A stretch of 62,299 bases of DNA from Spirochaetes bacterium ADurb.Bin215 (GTDB lineage: Bacteria; Spirochaetota; Spirochaetia; Treponematales; Treponemataceae). The position numbers and the translations under genes were made by a program. Each line of letters starts with the position of its first letter. Position 1 is the first letter of the stretch. Positions 38,924-48,662 of this stretch are shown in pieces. The notes under the pieces are model-generated. The model was not told the origin of the DNA, made no database searches, and saw only the letters and a list, made by a program, of their open reading frames with translations. The stretch spans positions 1-62,299 of the forward strand of contig MWCL01000007.1 of the NCBI GenBank assembly GCA_002070025.1, written 5' to 3'.

Positions 38924-39772
38924 TCAGCGCCAGCTGTGAAAGAGCAGGGTGACCGGTCGTTTGATGAAAAAGCGATACAATCGCCGGTACAGAGGAAACG
39001 TTCGCCGTGCCTTTATGCGCATCTCGTCAAGAAACTGGTCAGATACAGTAATTTCCCTGTCCATTTCCGGGGTGTACCGTTCATGCCAGTAAAAGGGGAT
39101 TCCGCTCTTTTCGCAGGATTTTTTCAGGGCAAGAGTTTGCATGATAACGGGATAGGCAATTTTAGCATCAGTAAAGGTATCCCCGACCCGCATAGTCTGA
39201 TGAATACCGTCCGCTGCCGCAAAATGATCCGCGGCCTCCCCGGAAACGAGCGAGTGTCCTGATCCGATAACATGGATGGCGGTGGCTCCCAGGTACAGGG
39301 CGGCGAATATACAGGTATGCAGACAAGACCCATGACTTCCCCAAACATGTGATTTTCCCGCAATCGTACGAGCCACTTTCCAGTTTGTGAATGATTGGCT
39401 TACTTCTTCCCGGACACCGGTAGGCAGATAATTCACCATGGGGTGAAAAACCACGGAAGAACCCCGGGCCATGAGCTCCCGGGTTTCCTTTTTTGTTTTA
39501 CCATAGTGCGGTAAGGAAGAAATAATGGGTGCTGTTCCATAGTCGTCCCGCGTGGAAAAAAGGAATGTGGAACGGTCATACTCACTGGTGTAGCGGAACG
39601 TTGCCCGGGGGAATTTCAAATGAGCCAAATGCAGGGTAATGGCTGTCTTGTCATCCAGGAACGTATCAGGATACCCGTCCAGAGTAGGATCTGATCCGAC
39701 AATCCAGACTTCTTTCCCGGAAAAAACCGGCTCAATCCCGGTAATCATCGCAGCACCAGTATCCATGTTCAT
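38924..39772 (-). CDS. Glycan-locus protein, MptE/DUF115-like
   Basis: About 282 residues. The N-terminal VWIVGSDPTLDGYPDTFLDD resembles the GxGPSLD motif of MptE-like (DUF115) proteins that occur in glycan loci, and the later stretch LYLGATAIHVIGSGHSLVSG also fits that Rossmann-like fold. I am not sure of the family; a small glycosyl- or sialyltransferase-like role is possible. The start is probably ATG 39772, in a TGATATG overlap with the UDP-xylose synthase stop; ATG 39766 is an alternative. The reading frame upstream (to 39847) lies in the previous gene. Confidence 0.55.
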   Translation of the reverse strand: MNMDTGAAMITGIEPVFSGKEVWIVGSDPTLDGYPDTFLDDKTAITLHLAHLKFPRATFRYTSEYDRSTFLFSTRDDYGTAPIISSLPHYGKTKKETRELMARGSSVVFHPMVNYLPTGVREEVSQSFTNWKVARTIAGKSHVWGSHGSCLHTCIFAALYLGATAIHVIGSGHSLVSGEAADHFAAADGIHQTMRVGDTFTDAKIAYPVIMQTLALKKSCEKSGIPFYWHERYTPEMDREITVSDQFLDEMRIKARRTFPLYRRLYRFFIKRPVTLLFHSWR

Positions 39773-39773
39773 A

Positions 39774-40739
39774 TCAAACAAACTCGCGGAAGTATTCGAT
39801 TGTACGCTTGAGTCCCGACTCGAGATCCACCTTGGGCTCCCAGCCAAACGTTTTTTTCGCGAGGGAGATATCTGGCTTGCGCTGTTTCGGATCGTCCGAG
39901 GGAAGCGGTTCGTACCGGATGCCCGATTTGCCGCCTACCAGTGATACGACCTTTTCCGCAAGTTCCAGCATGGTAAACTCGCCGGGGTTTCCGATATTCA
40001 CCGGGCCGGTAACATCGGCAGGGGTATTCATCATGGCGATCATGGCGTCTACAAGATCGTCAACATAACAGAACGAACGGGTCTGGAGTCCGTCACCGTA
40101 AATAGTGATATCCTCGCCCCGCAACGCCTGCATGATGAAATTGCTGACGACACGGCCGTCGTTCGGGTGCATTCGCGGTCCATACGTATTGAATATCCTT
40201 ACCACCTTTATTTCCACGTTGTTTTGCCGGTAGTAATCAAAGAACAGTGTTTCCGCGCATCGTTTACCTTCATCGTAACAGGAACGTAAACCGATGGGAT
40301 TAACATTTCCCCAATAGGCTTCAACCTGCGGATGAACCGAAGGGTCCCCGTACACTTCGCTGGTTGAAGCCTGCAGTATCCGGGCACGGGTTCGTTTCGC
40401 AAGACCCAGCATGTTGATTGCTCCGTGAACACTGGTTTTTGTGGTCTGAACCGGATCATGCTGGTAGTGCGGCGGACTGGCGGGGCAGGCAAGGTTGTAA
40501 ATACGGTCAACCTCGACATAATAAGGGAAGGTCACATCGTGTCGAACCAGTTCAAAATAGGGGTTACCGACCAGATGCGCCACATTCCGCTTTTGACCGG
40601 TAAAAAAGTTGTCGAGACAAATCACGTCATGCTTTTCCGCGATAAGCCGGTCGCAAAGATGGCTTCCGATGAAACCGGCGCCGCCGGTTACCAGGGCACG
40701 GGTATTGAGTGCATATCCCTGTTTTTTATCATTTCCCAT
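39774..40739 (-). CDS. UDP-glucuronate decarboxylase (UDP-xylose synthase)
   Basis: Short-chain dehydrogenase/reductase of 321 residues. The N-terminal NAD site is [15 protein letters not shown]; the catalytic region has [10 protein letters not shown] and [11 protein letters not shown] (YxxxK), and [11 protein letters not shown] follows. The YDEGKR signature marks UDP-xylose synthases, which decarboxylate UDP-glucuronate. The substrate would come from Ugd at 50.3-51.7 kb. GGGAG seven bases before ATG 40739 selects that start over ATG 40763. First gene of the minus run containing the phosphonate genes. Confidence 0.88.
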   Translation of the reverse strand: MGNDKKQGYALNTRALVTGGAGFIGSHLCDRLIAEKHDVICLDNFFTGQKRNVAHLVGNPYFELVRHDVTFPYYVEVDRIYNLACPASPPHYQHDPVQTTKTSVHGAINMLGLAKRTRARILQASTSEVYGDPSVHPQVEAYWGNVNPIGLRSCYDEGKRCAETLFFDYYRQNNVEIKVVRIFNTYGPRMHPNDGRVVSNFIMQALRGEDITIYGDGLQTRSFCYVDDLVDAMIAMMNTPADVTGPVNIGNPGEFTMLELAEKVVSLVGGKSGIRYEPLPSDDPKQRKPDISLAKKTFGWEPKVDLESGLKRTIEYFREFV

Positions 40740-40813
40740 TGGGTATCTCCCGAAGTAAACCATGTATTGACCGGTATTCTTTTTTTCCCGGCTCTATGTT
40801 ATCCTGAGTCTCA

Positions 40814-41488
40814 ATGATTCACATCGAGTTTTCCGGAGTTCCCGGTTCAGGCAAGACATATTTGTGTACCAGTATAGCAGAAAAACTCCGTTTGGAGGGA
40901 TTTTCCGTACATACCGGGTCCGCGAACCTTGCATCAGCTCCGCTCGCGGTCCGGTTGTTCCGCAAGACCGGACCAGTTGCAATTCAGACCGTGTTTCACC
41001 CGGTCCGGACCATACGCATACTGTATACCATACTTTCAACCCGTCAGTCGAGCTTCCGTGGTTTTCTGCGGTCATATACGACCATTGTGCAGCACCTGTC
41101 CCTGACCGGGAAATTCACGAAAACAAACACCATCCTTCTGCTGGATCAGGGAAGTGTTCAAGCCCTGTTTACGCTTCTCTACGCAGCACGCTCTGCACCC
41201 CGGACAAGAATTGAATCATTTCTCCCGGTTCCGGACATACTGGTTGAAACCGACGGGCCTGATGAACTCCTTGTACGCCGCCTGAAATCCCGTCCGGTTG
41301 CACAAAGCCGGGTTGAAGCCGATCCCGTTGCCGGAATCCGCCGCTCCCGTACCGTTCTCGCGGAAATCAAAAAGGGAACCTTCTATTCGCAAATTCCCGT
41401 TATACTGCCGGTTCTTCCGGAGAGAACTGATGAAACTGTCGATATGATTATGAAAACCATAACCGAAAGGACTACTCATGACCAATGA
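40814..41488 (+). CDS. P-loop kinase-like protein of the glycan locus
   Basis: A 224-residue protein starting with MIHIEFSGVPGSGKTYLCTS, a Walker A motif (GVPGSGKT, residues 8-15). The LLLDQGSVQALFTLL segment is placed like the Walker B of thymidylate-kinase-like folds, and DELLVRRLKSRP is like a lid. I do not recognise the substrate; a sugar or nucleotide kinase in glycan synthesis is plausible. No Shine-Dalgarno precedes the ATG. It overlaps the following GT4 by 11 bases. These two genes form a plus-strand pair inside an otherwise minus-strand region. Confidence 0.6.
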   Translation: MIHIEFSGVPGSGKTYLCTSIAEKLRLEGFSVHTGSANLASAPLAVRLFRKTGPVAIQTVFHPVRTIRILYTILSTRQSSFRGFLRSYTTIVQHLSLTGKFTKTNTILLLDQGSVQALFTLLYAARSAPRTRIESFLPVPDILVETDGPDELLVRRLKSRPVAQSRVEADPVAGIRRSRTVLAEIKKGTFYSQIPVILPVLPERTDETVDMIMKTITERTTHDQ

Positions 41489-42605
41489 CAAACGCGCGAG
41501 AATAGGCATATTTACCCGTCCGATAGACAAGGGGACGAGCGGGAGCGGTCACCATCTTCATGAAATGGTTCGTACCATTCTCAGAACAAATCGTGAACAG
41601 AACAAATTTGAATTCTTTTTGATACACTATGTCAAAACTGACCGGGATGTGTACCGCCAGGCGGAGGAAATCATCATTCCCCGCAATCCGCTCGCGGCGG
41701 CACGGGTCCTGAGAAAGTATAATTTTGACCTCTTGCACCACAGCCCGCTCACCATCTTCTCGCCGCTTGCCGGTTTGACTGTGAAACGGGTAGCCACGAT
41801 ACACAGCGCGGAACCGAACATCATCCCGCAGTATTACAACCTTGCCGAACGTGCCCATGCGCGATACATAAAGCCGGTTTATGCACGGAAAATGGATCAT
41901 ATTTTTACTGTAAGTGAAACGAGCAAACGGTATTTTACCGAACAGTGGGGAGTTGATCCTCAAAAGGTATCGGTTTGTTACAATGCGGTTTCCCCGCTGT
42001 ACCGCAAACTCGATAATCCGGTAACCGCGCCTCTGAAATACGGTATTACCGGCCGGTATATTTTTCATATAAGCAAGTATTCGCAGAGAAAGAATCCCTG
42101 GGGGCTGCTCCGCGGTTTTTCATCGCTTGTGTCCCGTACGGGCTTCGACGATCTTTCCCTGATTATTGCGGGAAGCGGATGGGAGAATCCTGAAATAGTG
42201 ACGTACCTTGAACAGGAAGGTCTTGCCGGCAAAGTGGTGTTTACCGGATTTACCCCCGACGAGCAGGTGGTGGAACTGTATAATGGCGCCTGCTGTTTTG
42301 TTTTCCCGTCCCGTGCGGAAGGATTCGGCATGCCGAATGTGGAAGCAATGGCCTGCGGCTGTCCGGTTATCACGACCAATTCCTTTGCGATACCCGAGAT
42401 TGTTGCGGATGCAGCAATCGTTTTGCCCGATCCTGACGATTATACGGCACTTGCAGATTCCATGGAAATGCTTCTCACGGATGATTCACTGAGAACGCGG
42501 CTAATTACCCGCGGATTTGAGCGTGCTGCAGAATTTTCATGGGAGAAAAGTGCTCGAACTGTTCTTAACATGTATGAAAAATTGACCGGCATCACCGGGG
42601 AATGA
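41478..42605 (+). CDS. GT4-family glycosyltransferase
   Basis: A 375-residue family-4 enzyme: acceptor half with HHLHEMVRTILR and VATIHSAEPNIIPQYY, donor half with YIFHISKYSQRKNPWGLL, VFTGFTPDEQVVELYNGA, VFPSRAEGFGMPNVEAMACG. The last motif is typical of mannosyltransferase-like GT4 proteins, which agrees with ManC in the same locus, but specificity is not proven. AAAGGA six bases before the ATG. The 3' end overlaps the convergent gene by 14 bases. Confidence 0.88.
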   Translation: MTNDKRARIGIFTRPIDKGTSGSGHHLHEMVRTILRTNREQNKFEFFLIHYVKTDRDVYRQAEEIIIPRNPLAAARVLRKYNFDLLHHSPLTIFSPLAGLTVKRVATIHSAEPNIIPQYYNLAERAHARYIKPVYARKMDHIFTVSETSKRYFTEQWGVDPQKVSVCYNAVSPLYRKLDNPVTAPLKYGITGRYIFHISKYSQRKNPWGLLRGFSSLVSRTGFDDLSLIIAGSGWENPEIVTYLEQEGLAGKVVFTGFTPDEQVVELYNGACCFVFPSRAEGFGMPNVEAMACGCPVITTNSFAIPEIVADAAIVLPDPDDYTALADSMEMLLTDDSLRTRLITRGFERAAEFSWEKSARTVLNMYEKLTGITGE

Positions 42606-43653
42606 GCGAAAGTATTTCGTCGAGCCGCCCGGAAATTTTCGCAGCTTCTGAAGTGAACTGTTCAAACGCGTTCCGTGCAATACGAAGCCGTTCTTTTTCA
42701 TCTTCAAGAAACATGCGGCCCTTTTCGACTAGATCGCTTCCATCCCAGGCAAAGGGAACATAGGTTTCATTCGGGATGAATATGTCGGGCCAGGTTTCCA
42801 GATGCCCCATGTCGGGCTTGAGTAAAAGACTACCGTTCAGTACTGCCTCAAAATCTCGAAAACACACTTCGCCCCAGCCGAACGGACTCAAGGTGATCCT
42901 GCTGCTTTTTATTTCACGATTATACTGATTCTGGGGAACCTTACCGGTAAGAAATGATGAATCTCCGTTTATCTTTTCAAGGAGACGGGTACGGTGAAAG
43001 AGCAGAGTGGGCCGCTTCGGACCTCCCCAGCGCGCGTGAACCGGATATTCACCGCTGTTTTTTGGAAAAGTTCCCGGAAGAATGACCGACTTGTGAAACG
43101 GTTTTGCCGCTCTCGCACCTAGAACGCGCGCAAGGGCAACAGCAGTCCGTTGCGGATAAGTCCGTTTGGGGAAGTCGCCGATGCCGATATTCCAACCGAC
43201 ACGAAGCTTGTCAAGCTGCGCCGGATCGTCAACAACCTGGCGGGTACGGGGTTCGGGATCATTGATTCCGTTTTCCCGGTGAATCATGTCGGTAAACAGT
43301 TCATCGCCATACAGCTGTTTGTGGTACAGGCTCCGATCCTTGAACAGGCTTTTATTAAAGAACAAATCTACGTACGGCAATACCTCGGGCCTGAGTATTC
43401 CTCCTCCCGCATTACCGTTAAAAAAGAAAATGGTCTGATACTTGTCCCGAAGCTTTTTTAGCAATTCCAGATCAACATGATCCGGTTTGAGAAACCAGCG
43501 GTCCAAAAAAAGAACCCGGTTTTTATCCCGATACAGACAATAATCCGGGTCTCTCGTAAAATCGAACAGTCCTTTGTGCCAGCTGAAAAGAAACGGCTTG
43601 AGGCTGTGAAAGAGGCTTATTCGGTCATAGAACGCGAGTACCGTTATTTTCAT
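42592..43653 (-). CDS. Putative glycosyltransferase (GT1-like C-terminal domain)
   Basis: A 353-residue protein whose C-terminal half has a pattern seen in exostosin-like or family-1-like transferases: NREIKSSRITLSPFGWGEVC then FRDFEAVLNGSLLLKPDM, followed by a segment about the bound nucleotide. The N-terminal half (LFFNKSLFKDRSLYHKQLYG) is unfamiliar. It overlaps the GT4 before it by ATGA and is the last gene of the 11-gene minus operon. Substrate unknown. Confidence 0.65.
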   Translation of the reverse strand: MKITVLAFYDRISLFHSLKPFLFSWHKGLFDFTRDPDYCLYRDKNRVLFLDRWFLKPDHVDLELLKKLRDKYQTIFFFNGNAGGGILRPEVLPYVDLFFNKSLFKDRSLYHKQLYGDELFTDMIHRENGINDPEPRTRQVVDDPAQLDKLRVGWNIGIGDFPKRTYPQRTAVALARVLGARAAKPFHKSVILPGTFPKNSGEYPVHARWGGPKRPTLLFHRTRLLEKINGDSSFLTGKVPQNQYNREIKSSRITLSPFGWGEVCFRDFEAVLNGSLLLKPDMGHLETWPDIFIPNETYVPFAWDGSDLVEKGRMFLEDEKERLRIARNAFEQFTSEAAKISGRLDEILSLIPR

Positions 43654-44789
43654 TGCATCTCCGCTTCGAACCGCTCAACCCAGTCAAAGGTCAATTCCGG
43701 AACGCGGGATGCGCACAAATTTCTGAGCTGCTGATAGTATTCCGGATCCGTTATCGCGCGTTCTACCATGTCGGCCATTTGCGTAACATTCCCCGATTCA
43801 AAAAGCAGCTCGGGGTATTTGAGAAGATCGGGAAGCCCGCCTACCGCGGACGCAATGGCAGGACAACCGGTATACATTGCTTCCAGAACGGCATCTGGCC
43901 ACGCGTCATAGAGTGTTGGATACACCATAAGATCACAATCCGCAAAGTAAGGAAAAGGATTTACATAGCCGGTAAAGATAAACATGCTGTCAAGATTTCG
44001 CTTCTTTATTTCCCGGAATACTTCGGACTTGTTATTTGTCCTCCCCAGTACATACATGGAAATACCAGTACGACCCATTTTTTTCAATGTTTCCATCAAC
44101 TCAACAACATATCTGAATCCCTTTGATGTTGACAACGGACCAACATATACAAGTTTTTTTACAGTTTGTGAGTTATTCTTGTTCTTCCATTCCGGCGCGA
44201 ACCGTTTTGATCCGATATTTCCGGGGATTATCACGGTTTTTGATATACTGCATCCGGTTCTTGAAAGAAAAAGATTTCGGTCTTGTTCATTCTGAATGGT
44301 TATCCGTTCCGCGTGACGGGCAATTTTCTTTTCGCGGCTTTTCTTTTTTTGAATGTATACAAGCGAAGCGATTTTTTCGGGTACTGAATACCCGCCCTGT
44401 TTCATGAGAATCCGCGCACGGGTGATATCGTTGCAGCGAACAGCGTAGAAGAGCTTCGCTTTTGTTCGTTTTTTAAGATACAACGCGGCCAACAGGTTCA
44501 TGTCGCTGTGAATATGTATCCATTCGGTACCGGCGACTTTTTTGAGTATCTCCCGTTTCATTGCCCTGAGCTTGAAGAACAACAGCAGCGAAGCCGGAGG
44601 AAATTTTTTACGGGTGTAATCGACCGGTATCGCTATTCGCTCAAAATGCACCGGTTTGTAATCCAGATGGGTATTCATGAGGACCCGGACCGTATTCCCC
44701 CGTTCAGCAAGACCTTCCATGAGTTCAAGGTACCTTCGATTCGCGCCGGTGCGGATTTCATTGTTGATAAATATGCCGAGAATCGTCAT
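43650..44789 (-). CDS. GT4-family glycosyltransferase
   Basis: A 379-residue family-4 enzyme. Visible: IHIHSDMNLLAALYLKKRT in the acceptor domain, VIIPGNIGSKRFAP, LVYVGPLSTSKGFRYVVELM, FIFTGYVNPFPYFADCDLM, and YPTLYDAWPDAVLEAMYTGC in the donor site. A lysine/arginine-rich stretch near residues 150-165 (KKKSREKKIARHAER) could touch the membrane. ATGA overlaps connect it on both sides within the operon. Donor unknown. Confidence 0.85.
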   Translation of the reverse strand: MTILGIFINNEIRTGANRRYLELMEGLAERGNTVRVLMNTHLDYKPVHFERIAIPVDYTRKKFPPASLLLFFKLRAMKREILKKVAGTEWIHIHSDMNLLAALYLKKRTKAKLFYAVRCNDITRARILMKQGGYSVPEKIASLVYIQKKKSREKKIARHAERITIQNEQDRNLFLSRTGCSISKTVIIPGNIGSKRFAPEWKNKNNSQTVKKLVYVGPLSTSKGFRYVVELMETLKKMGRTGISMYVLGRTNNKSEVFREIKKRNLDSMFIFTGYVNPFPYFADCDLMVYPTLYDAWPDAVLEAMYTGCPAIASAVGGLPDLLKYPELLFESGNVTQMADMVERAITDPEYYQQLRNLCASRVPELTFDWVERFEAEMQ

Positions 44790-45676
44790 GCTTCAGTTCC
44801 TTGCTTTTTTCGTCCCCACCGGGGATCGAAGAATCGTTTCTTTATGTCGCGGAAAACGTACGGTCCGCAGGTATTCCAGGTATGGGTGCATACTGCTTTG
44901 AGGTGTCTTTCAGGACAAATTGTTTTAATGGACTGCTCATGATACTCATTCCGTGAAAGGACTTCAACACGGTTGAGTACAACACGTTGCCCATAGTCAT
45001 TCTTGCTGTATTGAGCGGGGCGAACGAGAAGACCATTCTCGTCCCGGTACATTTTCCCCGCCATCCGGCTTCTTGTTCTTCCGGTTATCACCGGGTTTCC
45101 CGGCAAGGGTTTCCAGTCGGAAGAAGGAAAGTCCGGACTGTGAAACACAAAAAGGGAATCGTTCATTCCATGTACGCCATCCTGAAGTGACGTAAGAAGA
45201 AACCAGGTACTGCCGTCATGAAATAGTTCCGGATCGGCCGCACGTACTCCGGTCATCAGCGTGGAATCATGAACCCACTCAAAAGGAAATCGTGTAGCCC
45301 GATAACATTCGATAGAACCGGCCCGGTTCGATTCAGGAATCATGTACCATTCTGTCTTGCCCTTTTTTTCTACCGGGAATACATTGGGCCATGACAGGTG
45401 ATAGGGAAGCGTCAGAACCGGGATAACGGGTCCGTGTGTAAGGTCCTCATGTATTTCCATACAGCCGAGTATCCCTTTCCCGCCGACAACCTGTTCTTCG
45501 AGAAAAAGATATACGCGCCCGTCATGACAGACCGGGAAGGGGTCTGCCCAAATCCGGTCGGACGGCGGGATGATTTCTTTCAGGGAAGTACCATTCTGAT
45601 CACATAGGAGAATTGACCATTGTTCCCTGAATAAGAATCGAATGACCTTCCGCTTAAGTTTTCTGACCGGCTTCAT
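44786..45676 (-). CDS. Five-bladed propeller protein of glycan loci (GIPC-transferase N-domain-like)
   Basis: A 296-residue protein matching the propeller domain annotated in glucosamine inositolphosphorylceramide transferase family proteins and other glycan-locus proteins. Diagnostic segments: RIWADPFPVCHDGRVYLFLE, a GILGCMEIHED blade, PYHLSWPNVFPVEKKG, WYMIPES, AADPELFHDGSTWFLLTS. The fold resembles GH43-like propellers. No transferase domain is attached. Enzymatic or binding role is unknown. It overlaps tagD by 23 bases and the next GT4 by ATGA. Confidence 0.65.
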   Translation of the reverse strand: MKPVRKLKRKVIRFLFREQWSILLCDQNGTSLKEIIPPSDRIWADPFPVCHDGRVYLFLEEQVVGGKGILGCMEIHEDLTHGPVIPVLTLPYHLSWPNVFPVEKKGKTEWYMIPESNRAGSIECYRATRFPFEWVHDSTLMTGVRAADPELFHDGSTWFLLTSLQDGVHGMNDSLFVFHSPDFPSSDWKPLPGNPVITGRTRSRMAGKMYRDENGLLVRPAQYSKNDYGQRVVLNRVEVLSRNEYHEQSIKTICPERHLKAVCTHTWNTCGPYVFRDIKKRFFDPRWGRKKQGTEA

Positions 45677-46049
45677 TTTTTATCTGTGTTGTTGATATTT
45701 CCGGAGTACGGGGAAGATACACTACCGTACACAATTCATTGAGAAAATCGAATTTTCCTTCCCAGTCATCGCCAATAACGAAGGTATCCACATGATATTT
45801 CCGTATGTCGGTTTTTTTTTGTTCCCAGGACTCTTCCGGGATTACGAGATCAACATAGCGAATCGCCTCGAGCATTGATTTTCGCTGTTCATAGGTGAAA
45901 TAGGATTTTTTTCCCTTTTCCACGAGATTGAACTCGTCGGTGGAGAGCGCAACAATGAGATAATCACCCAGCTCTTTCGCACGTTTTAAAAGATTGATGT
46001 GCCCGTAATGCAAAAGATCGTAGGTTCCATAGGTTAATACTCGTTTCAT
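45654..46049 (-). CDS. tagD: Glycerol-3-phosphate cytidylyltransferase
   Basis: A 131-residue enzyme making CDP-glycerol from CTP and glycerol-3-phosphate. It matches TagD over its whole length: the HxGH motif H14-YGH17 in TYGTYDLLHYGHINLL, the middle YVDLVIPEESWEQK, GDDWEGKFDFL, and the terminal EISTTQIK. Confidence in TagD rather than another small cytidylyltransferase is high because WEGKFDFL and YLPRT are TagD features. In Gram-positive bacteria it feeds teichoic acid synthesis; here the likely users are the glycerophosphotransferase-like proteins at 28.1 and 32.1 kb. ATGA overlap with licD. Confidence 0.92.
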   Translation of the reverse strand: MKRVLTYGTYDLLHYGHINLLKRAKELGDYLIVALSTDEFNLVEKGKKSYFTYEQRKSMLEAIRYVDLVIPEESWEQKKTDIRKYHVDTFVIGDDWEGKFDFLNELCTVVYLPRTPEISTTQIKNEAGQKT

Positions 46050-46882
46050 GCTGTCCCTTTTCTCCAGTACACACGATAATCATGCCGTGCGACCTGTTTA
46101 TCTGCCGGCGGCAACGCACGGTAATCCCCGTACATTGTTTTCAAGTACTCATCATATCCCGCGGGAATGGGAAATTCATACCCTTCGAAACGCATGGGAA
46201 TTGTTTTATCCACGTACTTTTTTTGTATCCGTTCGCGTCCGCTTCCATATCCCCAGACAGTGAGACCGACATACTCGCTTGTTTCGTACTCGTGCCGGGT
46301 TGCTATACGGGTGATCTTGCGGATAAAGAACGCGCAACCAGTCAATTTTGCAAGTCCTACCATACAAAGACGGGGCAGGGTAAAGAGGGGATTATCGCTG
46401 AAATAGATTCCGGTCCCCGCATACATGTTCCACCGTCTCCAAAAACGGATTTTCCGGTGTTCCCTTTCATATTCATCGTAATCGGCAGGGGTACCATCTA
46501 CAGGAAAAACATCTATTGATAGACCGTTCTCTGTAATGGTTTTGCTCCGGGTTTCCTTGCAAAAAGTCCGTTCGTCGCACACCTTCGCAAAGGGGTACAT
46601 ATGCGCCCGATTGTATTCTGTACACAAGACAGTATAGCCCGGAGCTACACGACCTCCGGTGAGCGTTATGAATTTATCATAATCCGGACGCGGCATACGT
46701 ATATCGATGTCATCATCCCAGGGTATGAACCCGCCGTGCCGGACGGCCCCAAGACAGGTTCCGCTTGCCAGATGATAAAAAATCCCGTTCTCTTTACAAA
46801 AACTGTCCACCGCAAGCAGTATTCCCAGAAGAAGCGTCTTTATTTCCGCGTCGTCGGTGATTTCAATCATGTCAGTTTTCAT
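46046..46882 (-). CDS. LicD-family phosphotransferase
   Basis: A nucleotidyltransferase-fold protein of about 278 residues with the LicD core: LASGTCLGAVRHGGFIPWDD continuing to DIDI (metal-binding D56, D58, D60 by the start at 46882), and later LSIDVFPVDG. LicD proteins move phosphocholine from CDP-choline to glycans. No choline kinase or choline cytidylyltransferase is present; CMP-AEP from PntC is chemically similar to CDP-ethanolamine and is a plausible donor (inference). The start may be ATG 46900 or 46882; 46882 has a distant GAGG and lies in the ABC gene's stop region. Confidence 0.85.
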   Translation of the reverse strand: MKTDMIEITDDAEIKTLLLGILLAVDSFCKENGIFYHLASGTCLGAVRHGGFIPWDDDIDIRMPRPDYDKFITLTGGRVAPGYTVLCTEYNRAHMYPFAKVCDERTFCKETRSKTITENGLSIDVFPVDGTPADYDEYEREHRKIRFWRRWNMYAGTGIYFSDNPLFTLPRLCMVGLAKLTGCAFFIRKITRIATRHEYETSEYVGLTVWGYGSGRERIQKKYVDKTIPMRFEGYEFPIPAGYDEYLKTMYGDYRALPPADKQVARHDYRVYWRKGTA

Positions 46883-48647
46883 CGGCAAAGAGTTCCTCAT
46901 AGGTACCGCGGCGGGTTATTACCCCTTTCTCCAGATAAAAAATCTGATCGCACTTTTTTAGCGTACTAAGTCTGTGGGCAATGAGAATGATGGTCTTTTT
47001 TCCTGAAAGCCCGTCTATGGCCGCCATGACGTCCTTTTCAGTCTGGTTATCCAGAGCGGATGTCGCTTCGTCCATGACGAGAACAGACGGATTCCGGTAC
47101 AACGCGCGGGCAATACCGATACGTTGCCGCTGTCCGCCGGAAAGGCGAATTCCCCGCTCGCCAATTTTTGTTTCATACTGCTCGGGAAGTTCGTTCATGA
47201 TGAAGTCGTCTATCTGCGCCATCTTTGCCGCGTCACGGACTGCCTTGAAATCAATGGTATCGCCGGTGTGACCGAACGCAATGTTGGACGCAATGGTATC
47301 GTTTGAAAGATAAATGCTCTGCGGAACATAGCCGAGATTCTGCTGCCAGTTCCGTATATTTGCGGAGGTTACCGGCGTTCCGTCTATCAGGATCGACCCT
47401 TCCTGTGGAATGAGCAATCCGAGAATGATATCCACGAGTGTCGTTTTTCCTGATCCTGTTTTTCCGGCGAAGCCGACCAGGGTGTTTACCGGAATGGTCA
47501 AATTGATGTCTTTCAGAACACTGGTTGTGGTACCTGCGTAGGTAAACGTAACGGTATTCAACCCGATTTCCCGTGAGAAATCCATCCGGGGAACCGCGTC
47601 TTCAATGAGATCCCGCTCCGCAAAACGGTTTTGAAACTCCTGGACAATTTTTGTCGCTGCCGGCATGCTGTACTTGAACTTGCTGAAAGCGCGGAACAGG
47701 CTTTGAACCGAAGGCATGAGACGATAACCGGCATAGGCATATACGCTTATTGAAGAAATGACCTGGGTAAAATCTTCCGATTTGATTATGGTCACCATGA
47801 TAAAAAGCAGGATGGAACTGAACGCGACAATTTCAAGGATGTATTTCGGAATAACACCGATTACTTCTTCTTTTGTATAGTTTTTCGACAATTGTTTCGA
47901 CGGTTCCGTAAATGAACTGACAAAGGACTTTTCGCATCCGGTTATTTTCGTTTCCTTGATTCCCCAGAATGCCTCATTTACTACCCGCATCCTGAGTGTA
48001 TTCATGCGGTACCGCTCTTTCCCGAGTCGTCGTACTTCTTTTTTAATAACGAAAAAGATAAGACCATATACAAATACCAGCGCTGACGTTATGAGCAGCG
48101 TAGTAAAGGGATTGATGTAAAAGAGAAAGGCGCTTAACAGAATGATCTGGAATATGTACGTAATCAGGTTAACTATCTGCAGTATGGCGCCGTTTACCAT
48201 ATGGTCGATTTCATTTATGACATTTTTCACAAACTCATAACTGTTCTTGTTCAGGAAAAACGGATATTTCTGGGAAATGTATACCTTGAAGAGTTTCAGG
48301 GACAGCGAATGCCGCCTCATGCTGGTGAAACGGGTTTGCGCGTAATGAAAGAATCCGAGATAGGCATTACGGATAATAATGAATACAAGCATGAGCATTC
48401 CAAGCGCCACAAGAAAAGAACGATCGCTCGAAAAATTCAGCGCCGAATAGATTGCCGCCAGATATTCATTGGTTCTGATCAATTCCGGCTGAGAGGCCAC
48501 CGCAATGAAAGGCATGATGGAACTTACGCCGAGAACTTCAATAATGCCGAGCAGTATGGAACCGGCAATCAGAAACAACAGTTGTACTTTTTCTTTTCGT
48601 TCGAGAAGTGATAGTACGCTTTTTATCTGTCGCGGAAACGATGTCAT
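46872..48647 (-). CDS. PglK-like ABC transporter (lipid-linked glycan flippase)
   Basis: A 591-residue half-transporter with a membrane domain (about 1-330, six helices) and an ATPase domain (about 350-585). The latter has Walker A GKTGSGKTTLVD, the ABC signature LSGGQRQRIGIARAL, Walker B VLVMDEATSALD and the H-loop IAHRLSTL. The overall similarity is to MsbA and PglK, which flip lipid A or lipid-linked oligosaccharides. In this locus it is the only flippase candidate; no Wzx, Wzm-Wzt or polymerase is seen. It follows the Wzi-like gene by 15 bases. Confidence 0.87.
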   Translation of the reverse strand: MTSFPRQIKSVLSLLERKEKVQLLFLIAGSILLGIIEVLGVSSIMPFIAVASQPELIRTNEYLAAIYSALNFSSDRSFLVALGMLMLVFIIIRNAYLGFFHYAQTRFTSMRRHSLSLKLFKVYISQKYPFFLNKNSYEFVKNVINEIDHMVNGAILQIVNLITYIFQIILLSAFLFYINPFTTLLITSALVFVYGLIFFVIKKEVRRLGKERYRMNTLRMRVVNEAFWGIKETKITGCEKSFVSSFTEPSKQLSKNYTKEEVIGVIPKYILEIVAFSSILLFIMVTIIKSEDFTQVISSISVYAYAGYRLMPSVQSLFRAFSKFKYSMPAATKIVQEFQNRFAERDLIEDAVPRMDFSREIGLNTVTFTYAGTTTSVLKDINLTIPVNTLVGFAGKTGSGKTTLVDIILGLLIPQEGSILIDGTPVTSANIRNWQQNLGYVPQSIYLSNDTIASNIAFGHTGDTIDFKAVRDAAKMAQIDDFIMNELPEQYETKIGERGIRLSGGQRQRIGIARALYRNPSVLVMDEATSALDNQTEKDVMAAIDGLSGKKTIILIAHRLSTLKKCDQIFYLEKGVITRRGTYEELFADEN

Positions 48648-48662
48648 TGTTTTACCATGTCC

